From Azonexus fungiphilus (GTDB lineage: Bacteria; Pseudomonadota; Gammaproteobacteria; Burkholderiales; Rhodocyclaceae): a stretch of 64,000 nt of DNA. Location: contig NZ_RBXP01000011.1 of the NCBI RefSeq assembly GCF_003634965.1, forward strand, positions 434,001 to 498,000, read 5' to 3'. This document shows, piece after piece, positions 7,898 through 15,873 of this stretch (positions are counted from its first letter, which is position 1; each line of letters begins with the position of its first letter). A program made the position numbers and the translations under genes. The notes under the pieces were generated by a model, which did not search any database, was not told the origin of the DNA, and saw only the letters and a list, made by a program, of their open reading frames with translations.

Positions 7898-8419
7898 ATG
7901 GCCAGCATCGGCATCTTCTACGGCAGCAGTTCCGGCGTCACCAAGGGGGTCGCCGAAAAAATCGCCGCGGCACTCGAGGTCGAGGACTTCAACGTCTTCA
8001 ACATGGAAGAGGATTTCACCGATTTCGACGACATGTTCGCCTTCGACATCCTGATCTTCGGCTGCTCGACCTGGGGCTCGGGCGAAGTCCAGAACGACTG
8101 GCGCGATCCGCTGCTCGACCTCGACAACGACAAGCCCTCGTTCGCCGGCAAGACCATCGCGCTGTTCGGCGCCGGCGACTACAAGGCGCACGGCGAGCAG
8201 TTCGTCAGCGCGCTCGGCATCCTCCACGACAAGTTCAAGGCACGCGGCGCGACGCTGGTCGGCAGCTTCCCGACCGACGGCTACACCTACACCTATTCGT
8301 TCGCCGAACGCGACGGCCGCTTCGTCGGCTTCCCCTTCGACAACATCAACGAGGAAGACAAGACCGAGGCCCGCCTGGCCGCCTGGCTGGATGGCCTGAA
8401 AGGCGAACTCGGGCTGTAG
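7898..8419 (+). CDS. Long-chain flavodoxin
   Basis: 173-residue FMN electron carrier. The phosphate-binding loop is YGSSSGVTKGVAEKI (about residues 8-22). FMN-contact segments CSTWGSGE (about residue 55) and GAGDYKAHGEQF (about residue 88) are present, and the length places it in the long-chain group with FldA and NifF. The ATG at 7898 follows a GAAAGGA Shine-Dalgarno; the open frame upstream to 7793 is not used in this reading. No nitrogenase or other obvious partner genes lie nearby, so the electron acceptor is unknown. Confidence 0.92.
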   Translation: MASIGIFYGSSSGVTKGVAEKIAAALEVEDFNVFNMEEDFTDFDDMFAFDILIFGCSTWGSGEVQNDWRDPLLDLDNDKPSFAGKTIALFGAGDYKAHGEQFVSALGILHDKFKARGATLVGSFPTDGYTYTYSFAERDGRFVGFPFDNINEEDKTEARLAAWLDGLKGELGL

Positions 8420-8443
8420 CCCCGGGCGTTTTCGGCAGTTTTT

Positions 8444-8481
8444 CACGGTCGACCGTGCGCGGCATGCGAAAATGCCGCGCA
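8444..8481 (+). promoter_or_regulatory. Palindrome plus 10-bp hairpin over the start codon of the exonuclease gene
   Basis: CACGGTCGACCGTG (8444-8457) is a perfect palindrome. It runs into a second perfect inverted repeat: TGCGCGGCAT (8456-8465) pairs with ATGCCGCGCA (8472-8481) around the loop GCGAAA. The ATG at 8472 is inside the 3' arm and the alternative ATG at 8481 starts at its last base. The mRNA hairpin would mask the first start. Its function is inferred only from position. Confidence 0.5.
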
Positions 8482-9872
8482 TGACTGCCCTCGCCTTCGT
8501 CGACCTCGAAACCACCGGCGCCAACGCCAATACCGACCGCATCACCGAAATCGGCATCGTCGAAGTCGATGCCGACGGCAGCGTCCGCGAATGGCAGCAG
8601 CTGGTCAATCCGCAAACCCGGATCTCGCCCTTCATCGAGAACCTGACCGGGATCAGCAACGCCATGGTGGCCGCCGCGCCGCCCTTCGCCGAGGTCGCCG
8701 AAGCGGCGTTGCAACGGCTGCGCGGGCGGCTCTTCATCGCCCACAACGCGCGCTTCGACTACGGTTTCCTGAAGAACGAGTTCAAGCGCCTGGGCATCGA
8801 TTTCCGCGCCCCGGTGCTGTGCACCGTCAAGCTGTCGCGCGCCCTCTACCCGGAACACCAGCGCCACAACCTCGACAGCCTGATCGAACGCCACGGCCTG
8901 CAGGCGGCCGCCCGCCACCGCGCGCTGGCCGACGCCCAGCTGATCCACCAATTCTGGCAAAAAATCCACGTCGACCGTGGCAGCGAGGCCGTCGAAAGCG
9001 CCCTGCGCTCGCTCAACGCCCGCCCGGCACTGCCGCCCCACCTCGACCCCGGGATCGTCGACGACCTGCCCGACGGCGCCGGGGTGTACCTGTTCTACGG
9101 CGAAGCAAGCGAGCACGGCGACCTGCCGCTCTACGTCGGCAAGGCCAAGAACCTGCGCAGCCGGATCCTCGCCCACTTCGCCGGCGACCACCGGGCGGCG
9201 CGCGAAATGGCGCTGGCCCAGCAGACGCGGCGGATCGACTGGATCGAGACCGCCGGCGAGGTCGGCGCACTGCTGCGCGAGGCGACCCTGGTCAAGCAGC
9301 TGCAGCCGACACAGAACCGCCTGCTGCGACGCAACGACGACGTCTGCACCTGGCAGCTGCGCGATGCCGGCGACGGCTGGCAACGCCCCGAGCTGACCGC
9401 CGCCGGCGAGCTCGATTTCAGCACCGGCGGCGCCTGCTACGGCCTCTTCGCCAGCCCGCGCGAAGCCCGCCAGGCACTGCGCAAGCTGGTCGAAGCCCAC
9501 CATCTCTGCGACAGCCTCAGCGGCCTCGACCCGCGCCCCGCCGGCAAGCCCTGCTTCGGCCACCAGACGCGCCGCTGCAAGGGCGCCTGCGTCGGCAAGG
9601 AAAGCAGCGAGCGCCACAGCATGCGGCTGCTCGCCGCGCTGGTCACGCTCAAGCTGACCAGCTGGCCGTTCGCCGGCCCGGCGCTGATCCGCGAAGGCGA
9701 CGAGGCGCACCTGATCGACGGCTGGCGCTATCTCGGCAGCGTCCGCGACGAGGCCGCGCTGCAGGCGCTGCTCGACGCCCCGCGCCCGCCCTTCGACCGC
9801 GACATCTACCGCATCCTCGGCAAGCAGGTCGGGCGCATGCAACCGCTGCCGGGCGCGCGCCCCGGCGCCTAG
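8472..9872 (+). CDS. DnaQ-type 3'-5' exonuclease fused to UvrC/Cho-like GIY-YIG nuclease
   Basis: 466 residues. Residues about 5-170 form a DnaQ/RNase T exonuclease: DLETTG (Exo I), HNARFDYGFL (Exo II) and HRALADA (Exo III) supply the acidic and histidine catalytic residues. Residues about 200-285 are a GIY-YIG domain (GVYLFYGEASEHGDLPLYVG). A UvrC/Cho-like segment with clustered cysteines follows (CFGHQTRRCKGAC, about residue 360). This Exo-Cho architecture is known in proteobacteria and annotated as a DNA polymerase III epsilon-like or excinuclease Cho-like protein; a DNA repair role is presumed. The start may be 8472 or 8481. Its TAG stop overlaps the stop of the convergent GGDEF-EAL gene by two bases. 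Confidence 0.87.
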   Translation: MPRMTALAFVDLETTGANANTDRITEIGIVEVDADGSVREWQQLVNPQTRISPFIENLTGISNAMVAAAPPFAEVAEAALQRLRGRLFIAHNARFDYGFLKNEFKRLGIDFRAPVLCTVKLSRALYPEHQRHNLDSLIERHGLQAAARHRALADAQLIHQFWQKIHVDRGSEAVESALRSLNARPALPPHLDPGIVDDLPDGAGVYLFYGEASEHGDLPLYVGKAKNLRSRILAHFAGDHRAAREMALAQQTRRIDWIETAGEVGALLREATLVKQLQPTQNRLLRRNDDVCTWQLRDAGDGWQRPELTAAGELDFSTGGACYGLFASPREARQALRKLVEAHHLCDSLSGLDPRPAGKPCFGHQTRRCKGACVGKESSERHSMRLLAALVTLKLTSWPFAGPALIREGDEAHLIDGWRYLGSVRDEAALQALLDAPRPPFDRDIYRILGKQVGRMQPLPGARPGA

Positions 9873-12247
9873 GCGGCGTCGCCGAGGCTGGCGATGCGCG
9901 CCAGCGCGGCGGGAAACTCGGCCGGCGGCACCGGCCGCGAGAAATGGTAGCCCTGGCCGAAATGGCAGCCGATCGCGCGCAGCATGGCCAGTTGCTCGGC
10001 GGTCTCGATGCCTTCGGCAACCACCTTGAGCTGCAAGCCGGAAGCCATCATCACCACCGCCTCGATCATCACCCGGTCGCTGGCGATCCGCCCCATGTCG
10101 CGGACGAAGGCGCGGTCGATCTTGATCGTGTCGACGCGGAAACGCTTGAGGTAGGCGAGCGACGAGTAGCCGGTGCCGAAATCGTCGAGATAGACCCGGA
10201 AACCCGCCTGGCGCAGGCTGTCGAGCCACTCGAGGGTGGCCGCCGACTCGCCGAGCAGCGAGCCCTCGGTGACTTCCAGGCCGATCCGCTGGTGGGCGAT
10301 GCCGTGGCGGGCGGCGGCGGCGACCACGTGCGCCGGCGTCAGGCCGTCGGGAATCTGCCGCGCCGAGACGTTGACCGTGACATGGATGTCGAGCCCGTCC
10401 GCCTGCCAGGCGGCGAGCTGGGCGCAGACGGTGTCCAGGCACCAGGCGCCGATGTCGTTGATCAACCCGCTCTGCTCGGCCAGCGAGATGAAGTAGTCGG
10501 GCGGCACCAGGCCGTGCGCCGGATGCTGCCAGCGCATCAGCGCCTCGGCGCCGACCACCCGCCCGCTCGCCAGGTCGACGATCGGCTGATAGTGCAGGCG
10601 CAGCTCGTCGCGTTCGATCGCCAGGCGCAGGTCGCTGGCCAGGTTGTGCCGGCGTTCGACGGCGTGGATCATGCCCTGATCGAACTGCGACCAGCGGCGA
10701 CCGCCCTGGCTGCGGGCATCGTTGAGCGCCAGCTCGGCGTTGCGCAGCAAGGTCGGCAAATTCGTCCCGTCGCCGGGATAGAAGGTGGCGCCGATGCTGG
10801 CGCCGAGGCAGGCCTCCTGGCCGGAAACCGTGAAGCGCTCACCGAGGTTGTCGAGGATGCGCCGGCAGATCCCCTCGAGGTGCTTGGGATTGCTGATGTT
10901 GCGCAGGACGACGGCGAACTCGTCGCCACCGACCCGGGCCGTCCAGTCGGATTCCTTGACGCAGGCGAAGATGCGCGCGGCGAAGCCGATCAGCACCCGG
11001 TCGCCGGCCGGAAAGCCGAGCGCGTCGTTGAGCTGCTTGAAGCCTTCGAGATCGATCATCAGCAGCGCGAACGACTGTTCCGGGTGATCGACGATCTGGC
11101 GGCTCCAGTATTCCTCGAAGCCCTGGCGATTGGGCAGCCCGGTCAGGGTATCGGTGATCGCCGTGCGCTGCGCCGCCAGCTCGGCGTTGCGGCGCTCGGT
11201 GACATCGATCAGGATACCCTGCAGCTGGCCGTCGCCGAGCGGCGTCAAGGACAGGCTGAGCCAGCGCCGCGGCGCGATGCTGCGGCGCAGCTCGAAGTCC
11301 TCGGCAACCGCCTGATTGCTCTCCAGGCAACGCCCGATCAAGGCCTGCAGCGCGGCCGCGTCGGCCCACGCCAGGTCGGTCAGCGAGACCGCCAGCGGCC
11401 GATCGAAGCGTGGCCGCGGCAGGCCGAGCAGGCGCGCCAGGGCGTGGTTGTAGGAGCTCATGCAGCCATGCGCATCGGCGATGAAGATGCCCGATTCGGC
11501 CTGCTCGAAGATTCCCCGGTACTTGCGTTCGTCGATCTCGTGCTGCCGGCGCAGGCCCTGCTCGCGCTCGATCGCGCCGAGCAGGCGCGAACTGAGCGAA
11601 TTGATGTTGCCGGTCAGCGAGCCGAACTCGTCCTGCTCGCAGCCACGCGGCGGCGCCAGCTGTTCGCCGCGGCCGGGGTCGAGCCGCTGCAGGCGCCGCG
11701 AGATCACCGAAATCGGCTCGATCACCCGGCGCCACACGGTCAGCGTCAGCGCCAGCGTCACCGAGACGATCATCAGGATCGCCTGGAGCACGATCTGGTT
11801 GCGGGCCGCGGCAACCTGTCCGGCGATCGCGCCGGCGGCCGGCTGGATGCTGATCCGCCCGACCGCCACGGTCGGCGCGAAGGGCGAATGCAGCTCGCGC
11901 ACCACGCGCTCGCCCGCGGGCCGCTCGAATTCGTCGAAGTGGCGCTTGAGGCGGACCAGTTCGCCGTCCGCCGTGGCGATATCGACGCCGGCGACCAGCG
12001 ACGAGCTGAGCAGGCCGCGCGCCACCTCCATCGCCAGTTCGCCGTCGCCGACGAAACAGGCGACGCTGACGGTCGACTCGACGGTATCGAGCATTTCCGC
12101 CAGTTGCCGGTAGGCCGCGGCCTCGGCCTGGCGCGCCGCCGCCTGCGACATGGCGACGACGATCAGGCCGCCGACCAGGGCGCTGATCGCGACGATGCTG
12201 CCAACCGTGCGCAAGAGCAGGCTGCGCCGCCACCAGGCAGCGATCAT
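9869..12247 (-). CDS. Membrane PAS-GGDEF-EAL cyclic-di-GMP protein
   Basis: 792 residues. Transmembrane segments near residues 10-32 and 155-172 enclose a periplasmic sensor region. HAMP and PAS domains follow, then GGDEF (VGGDEFAVVL near residue 437, intact) and EAL (GAEALMRWQHP near residue 565; DDFGTGYSSL near residue 686). Both enzymatic motifs look intact, so the protein may make and degrade c-di-GMP, although often one activity dominates. The start overlaps the stop of the upstream phosphate-binding-like gene by four bases. The porin-binding protein-GGDEF/EAL order suggests that the periplasmic partner feeds a signal to this receptor. Confidence 0.9.
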   Translation of the reverse strand: MIAAWWRRSLLLRTVGSIVAISALVGGLIVVAMSQAAARQAEAAAYRQLAEMLDTVESTVSVACFVGDGELAMEVARGLLSSSLVAGVDIATADGELVRLKRHFDEFERPAGERVVRELHSPFAPTVAVGRISIQPAAGAIAGQVAAARNQIVLQAILMIVSVTLALTLTVWRRVIEPISVISRRLQRLDPGRGEQLAPPRGCEQDEFGSLTGNINSLSSRLLGAIEREQGLRRQHEIDERKYRGIFEQAESGIFIADAHGCMSSYNHALARLLGLPRPRFDRPLAVSLTDLAWADAAALQALIGRCLESNQAVAEDFELRRSIAPRRWLSLSLTPLGDGQLQGILIDVTERRNAELAAQRTAITDTLTGLPNRQGFEEYWSRQIVDHPEQSFALLMIDLEGFKQLNDALGFPAGDRVLIGFAARIFACVKESDWTARVGGDEFAVVLRNISNPKHLEGICRRILDNLGERFTVSGQEACLGASIGATFYPGDGTNLPTLLRNAELALNDARSQGGRRWSQFDQGMIHAVERRHNLASDLRLAIERDELRLHYQPIVDLASGRVVGAEALMRWQHPAHGLVPPDYFISLAEQSGLINDIGAWCLDTVCAQLAAWQADGLDIHVTVNVSARQIPDGLTPAHVVAAAARHGIAHQRIGLEVTEGSLLGESAATLEWLDSLRQAGFRVYLDDFGTGYSSLAYLKRFRVDTIKIDRAFVRDMGRIASDRVMIEAVVMMASGLQLKVVAEGIETAEQLAMLRAIGCHFGQGYHFSRPVPPAEFPAALARIASLGDAA

Positions 12248-12657
12248 TTGTTCAGCTCGAAGACGACGCGCAGGCGCCGGTCGATCCGCTCGGCACGCAG
12301 GTAGGCCACCGCCTGCGGGTCGCGCAGGACTTCGTCGAGCGCCTGCTCGCGGCTGTCGAGCGTGCGCGGCGGTCGCGTCCGCCCGGTGAACAGCAGGCGG
12401 GCCCAGTAGGCCTTGATCTGCGCCCGCGTCTTGCCGGTCAGCGCCTCGTAGAAGGCATCGGCATCGACCGCCTGGTCAAGCGGTTCGTGGCTGCCGGCAT
12501 GGCGGGCACCGCCGAGGAACAGGCCGACCACCTGGCTCTGGTTGAGGCTGACGATGTCACTGTCCTGGCGGACGACGACGACCAGCCCCGGCTCGGCCCG
12601 GGCCGGCAGCACCAGGAGCATCAACAGCAGCGGGAGCAGGCGGATCGGCATGGGCAT
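12244..12657 (-). CDS. Small periplasmic phosphate-ABC-type substrate-binding protein
   Basis: 137 residues with a signal peptide (hydrophobic run followed by PARA-E near residue 21). The mature part (LVVVVRQDSDIVSLNQSQVVGLFLGG) resembles the short PstS-like substrate-binding proteins found next to signalling genes rather than next to transport permeases. It has no ABC permease or ATPase partner here. It overlaps the GGDEF-EAL gene by four bases and follows the porin gene by two bases, so the three form an operon. A sensory accessory role is inferred. Confidence 0.75.
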   Translation of the reverse strand: MPMPIRLLPLLLMLLVLPARAEPGLVVVVRQDSDIVSLNQSQVVGLFLGGARHAGSHEPLDQAVDADAFYEALTGKTRAQIKAYWARLLFTGRTRPPRTLDSREQALDEVLRDPQAVAYLRAERIDRRLRVVFELNK

Positions 12658-12659
12658 CG

Positions 12660-13889
12660 CTAGAAGACGAAATCGAGGACGACGCTGACGACGCCGGTGC
12701 GCCCGTTCCAGTCCGCCTTTTCGTCCCGGTACGGGAAGACCGACGACGAACGGCCGCGGATCAGGTCGAGCTGCAACTTAAGGTCCATGTTCTCGGCGAA
12801 GTCCCAGCGCGCACCGAGCGATAGCGTGCCCTGGTCGGCATGACCATCGCGCAGCACCGTGGCCAGGCCGGCGTTGAGCGCGTCGAGCGCCGGCGAGACG
12901 CCGTCGGGAATCCCCGAGGCCAGTTGCCGCGACGACGAACGGATCCACGAATAGCCGGCAAAGGGCGTGACGCTGCCGATCCGGTAGCCGCCGAGCAGGT
13001 AGCCGGAATGCCAGTTCTGGAAAGCCCGTGTCGTATGGCGGACGCGACTGAGCATCAGCTGTCCCTGCCACGGCCCGGATTCGTAGACGACGCCGAGCGA
13101 ATTGAAGCGACTGCGCGTGCCGTCCAGCGCAATCGCCCGCGCTGCCGCCGCGGCCTGGGGAAAACCGCCGGCCGCGGCCTGGTTCAGGCCGTCGCTCAGT
13201 TCGCCGATCGGCAGGTCGCCCTTGAAGCGGATTTCCGAACTGCTCAGGCGCACCGTCCACGGACCGCGCTGCAGGCTGAGGCTGCCGCCGAACATCCGCG
13301 AACCGCCGATGTCCCAGATGCGGTCGGCGAGCGGCAGTTTCTCGTTGAGCCGGCCGGCGTGCAGGCGGCCGGTGAGGACGCTGTCGCCGAGCGGGACGCT
13401 GACCTGGAGGTCGCCGCCGTCGAGATGGGTGAACGGCAGCACGCCGAAGAAATCGGCCGACGGCCGCACCGTCAGGTAGGTGTAGCCGACCATGCGCGAA
13501 TCGGCATAAAGATAGAAATCGGTGCCCAGCCGGCCGAGGCGCAGGCTGGTGAACGGCGTCGGATCGAAACGGGCGAAGGCCCAGGCCAGCTCGGGCGCAT
13601 AGGTGCCGTGGCGGTGATAGCGGCTGATCGCCTGTGCGGTCAGCGCGAAGCGATCGTTGAGCTGCCAGTTGGCCTGGACGCCGAACAAGGTGTCAACATT
13701 GCCCGACCATTCGCCGCGGCTGCCGTTGGGCTGGGTCAGCTCGCGCACGAAAGCGGCATCGCCCGAACTCGAGCGGGTCAAGCCGAGGCTGCCGAAGCCG
13801 TTAATGCTGAAACGCGCGTCATCTTCCCCGGGGCCGGCAGCGACCGGACCGGCCATGACGAACAGCAGAAAAAGGAGAATCGATCGCAT
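12660..13889 (-). CDS. Outer-membrane porin-like beta-barrel protein
   Basis: 409 residues from the ATG at 13889. The alternative is a TTG start at 13937, which would put sixteen residues ahead of an otherwise normal signal peptide (MRSILLFLLFVMAGPVAAG). The mature protein has alternating polar and aromatic strands typical of a beta-barrel and ends VVLDFVF with a terminal phenylalanine. It resembles the uncharacterised porin-like proteins that precede a short phosphate-binding protein and a c-di-GMP or kinase receptor. First gene of the three-gene minus-strand operon. Substrate unknown. Confidence 0.75.
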   Translation of the reverse strand: MRSILLFLLFVMAGPVAAGPGEDDARFSINGFGSLGLTRSSSGDAAFVRELTQPNGSRGEWSGNVDTLFGVQANWQLNDRFALTAQAISRYHRHGTYAPELAWAFARFDPTPFTSLRLGRLGTDFYLYADSRMVGYTYLTVRPSADFFGVLPFTHLDGGDLQVSVPLGDSVLTGRLHAGRLNEKLPLADRIWDIGGSRMFGGSLSLQRGPWTVRLSSSEIRFKGDLPIGELSDGLNQAAAGGFPQAAAAARAIALDGTRSRFNSLGVVYESGPWQGQLMLSRVRHTTRAFQNWHSGYLLGGYRIGSVTPFAGYSWIRSSSRQLASGIPDGVSPALDALNAGLATVLRDGHADQGTLSLGARWDFAENMDLKLQLDLIRGRSSSVFPYRDEKADWNGRTGVVSVVLDFVF

Positions 13890-14038
13890 TTGATAATAAA
13901 TCCCAATGAGCACGAAATTATCACCCGAAGTACGCAATCACAATACGCAAAAAACAGTATTCACGGTCAACCTGTGTTATTTGCCAAAAACCAGGCAAAT
14001 TCATCCAAAAATGACTTTTCCTCGGCTTGTTGGCAGTG

Positions 14039-14065
14039 TAAAGTTGGCGACAAAATAGCAAAATC
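14039..14065 (+). promoter_or_regulatory. Possible sigma-28 type promoter of the MCP gene
   Basis: TAAAGTTG (14039-14046), an 11-base spacer and GCAAAATC (14058-14065) resemble the flagellar consensus TAAAGTTT-N11-GCCGATAA; the -35 half is strong and the -10 half weak. It lies about 70 bases upstream of a chemoreceptor gene, a typical member of that regulon. The rest of the AT-rich gap 13890-14133 holds an inverted repeat TTGCC/GGCAA at 13981-13998. Confidence 0.4.
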
Positions 14066-14133
14066 GACATCCGAAACAATTCGATAACATTGATGCCGGT
14101 TTGTTGAAACTTGAATGGAATCCTGGAGGGATC

Positions 14134-15762
14134 ATGGGCTGGTTCGACAATCTTTCGCTGCGTTACAAACTGCTGATCAATTTCTTCGCCAGCGGCGGCA
14201 TCCTGATCGCCGCCATCGTTTTCTCGATCTTCGAGATCCGCTCCGCCGGCGAGGACATCGACGCACTGGCCGGCAACAGCCTGCCGTCGATCCAGGCGAT
14301 CGGCGAGATCAGCGAGCTGCGCCTGCGCTATCGCGTGCGCAGCCTCGAATACATGCTGCCCGACACCCCGGAAGCCAAGGCCAAGCTGGCCAAGGACCTG
14401 GACAAGCTCGACGGCCAGTTGCGCGAAGCCTTCGCCAAGTATGAAAAGCTGCTTTCCAGCGACAAGGAGCGCGAGGTCTACAAGGCGGCGATCCAGGCCG
14501 CCGACGGCTACAAGGCCAGCGTCGAAAAGGCGGTCGCCCTGGTCGTCGCCGGCGACGAGGCCGCCGCCCAGCAACTGCGCAAGACCGAGTGGGTCAAGGC
14601 CGCCAACCTGCTGCGCGACCGTACCAACGAACTGACCGAGATCAACCGCCAGGCGGCCGACGAGCTTTCCGCCCACTCGCGCGCCGAACTTGCGGCCGGT
14701 TTCAAGGGCGCCATCGCCGCCCTGATCGGCGGCGCCCTGATGGCGCTGCTGGTTTCCTACGTCATCGCCCAGCGCATGGGCGGCCAGCTCGACGGCGCCG
14801 TCGCCGCCACCGAACGCATCGCCGGCGGCAACCTGACCGGCGAGGTCCCCGTCGGCGGCAAGGACGAGATCGGCAAGCTGCTGCGCGCCGTCGCCAACAT
14901 GCAGCTGGCGCTGCGCGAGGCGATCGGCGAATCGCTGCGCGGCGCGGCGCAGGTCCTCGAAGCCTCGAAGTCGCTGAACCATTCGGTGCAGATGATCGAC
15001 GAGTCGTCGTCGATCCAGAGCTCGGCCGCCTCGGCGATCGCCGCCAATGTCGAGCAGCTGACCGTGTCGATCAACCATGTCTCCGACAGCACCACCGAAG
15101 CCGCCCGCCTGGCCGGCGAATCGGACGAACAGGCCAATCGCGGCCACGACGCCATCGACGCCCTGATCGAGCGCATCAACCAGGTTGCCGACGTCGTCCG
15201 CAACGCCTCCGGCCAGATCGAGGAACTCAAGGCGGAATCGGAGAAAATCTCCAGCATCGTCTCGGTGATCCGCGACATCGCCGACCAGACCAACCTGCTC
15301 GCGCTCAATGCCGCGATCGAGGCCGCGCGCGCCGGTGAAAGCGGCCGCGGCTTCGCCGTCGTCGCCGACGAGGTGCGCAAGCTGGCCGAACGCACCTCGG
15401 TATCGACCGGCGAGATCGGCAAGATGGTCAGCGCCATCCAGCAATCCACCGGCCAGGTCGTCGGCGGCGTTGCCCAGGGCGTGCAGCTGGCCGACAGCAG
15501 CGTCGACCTGGCGCAGCAGGCAGGCAGTGCGATCGCCCAGCTGCGGACGATGGCGCAGCAGGTCGCCGAGGTCATCCGCGATGTCGACAACGGCCTGCGC
15601 GAGCAATCGACGGCCTCGACCGACGTCGCCGTGCGCATCGAACAGATCGCGACGCAATCCGAAGAGGCCAGCGCGATCGCCCACGAAACCTCGCAGGCCG
15701 CCGAAACCCTCGACAACACCGCGCGCCAGATGCAGGCCGCGGTCGCCCGTTTCCGCATCTGA
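14134..15762 (+). CDS. Methyl-accepting chemotaxis protein
   Basis: 542 residues from the ATG at 14134, which follows a GGAGGG Shine-Dalgarno. TM1 spans about residues 13-33. A periplasmic four-helix-bundle-type sensor domain reaches to TM2 at about 192-212. A HAMP region is next, then a long signalling coiled coil whose conserved hairpin tip reads [20 protein letters not shown] at about residues 386-405. This is a transmembrane chemoreceptor that would signal through CheA/CheW encoded elsewhere. No C-terminal CheR-binding pentapeptide is visible; it ends VARFRI. Ligand unknown. Confidence 0.93.
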   Translation: MGWFDNLSLRYKLLINFFASGGILIAAIVFSIFEIRSAGEDIDALAGNSLPSIQAIGEISELRLRYRVRSLEYMLPDTPEAKAKLAKDLDKLDGQLREAFAKYEKLLSSDKEREVYKAAIQAADGYKASVEKAVALVVAGDEAAAQQLRKTEWVKAANLLRDRTNELTEINRQAADELSAHSRAELAAGFKGAIAALIGGALMALLVSYVIAQRMGGQLDGAVAATERIAGGNLTGEVPVGGKDEIGKLLRAVANMQLALREAIGESLRGAAQVLEASKSLNHSVQMIDESSSIQSSAASAIAANVEQLTVSINHVSDSTTEAARLAGESDEQANRGHDAIDALIERINQVADVVRNASGQIEELKAESEKISSIVSVIRDIADQTNLLALNAAIEAARAGESGRGFAVVADEVRKLAERTSVSTGEIGKMVSAIQQSTGQVVGGVAQGVQLADSSVDLAQQAGSAIAQLRTMAQQVAEVIRDVDNGLREQSTASTDVAVRIEQIATQSEEASAIAHETSQAAETLDNTARQMQAAVARFRI

Positions 15763-15873
15763 CCGGCGGCATCGCCCGCTGCGCCGCCCGTGCCCGCAGT
15801 CGCGGGCGGCAAGCCTGACCCCGGGCATTGTGGTACAACTGCATATCGCGCTTTTTTCCCGACACCGCCCCCG

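Noticed and set aside
8591..12304. Plus-strand open frame of about 1240 codons
   Set aside because: It overlaps the exonuclease gene in another frame and is antisense to the GGDEF-EAL gene; the composition is arginine/proline-rich and no domain is recognisable.
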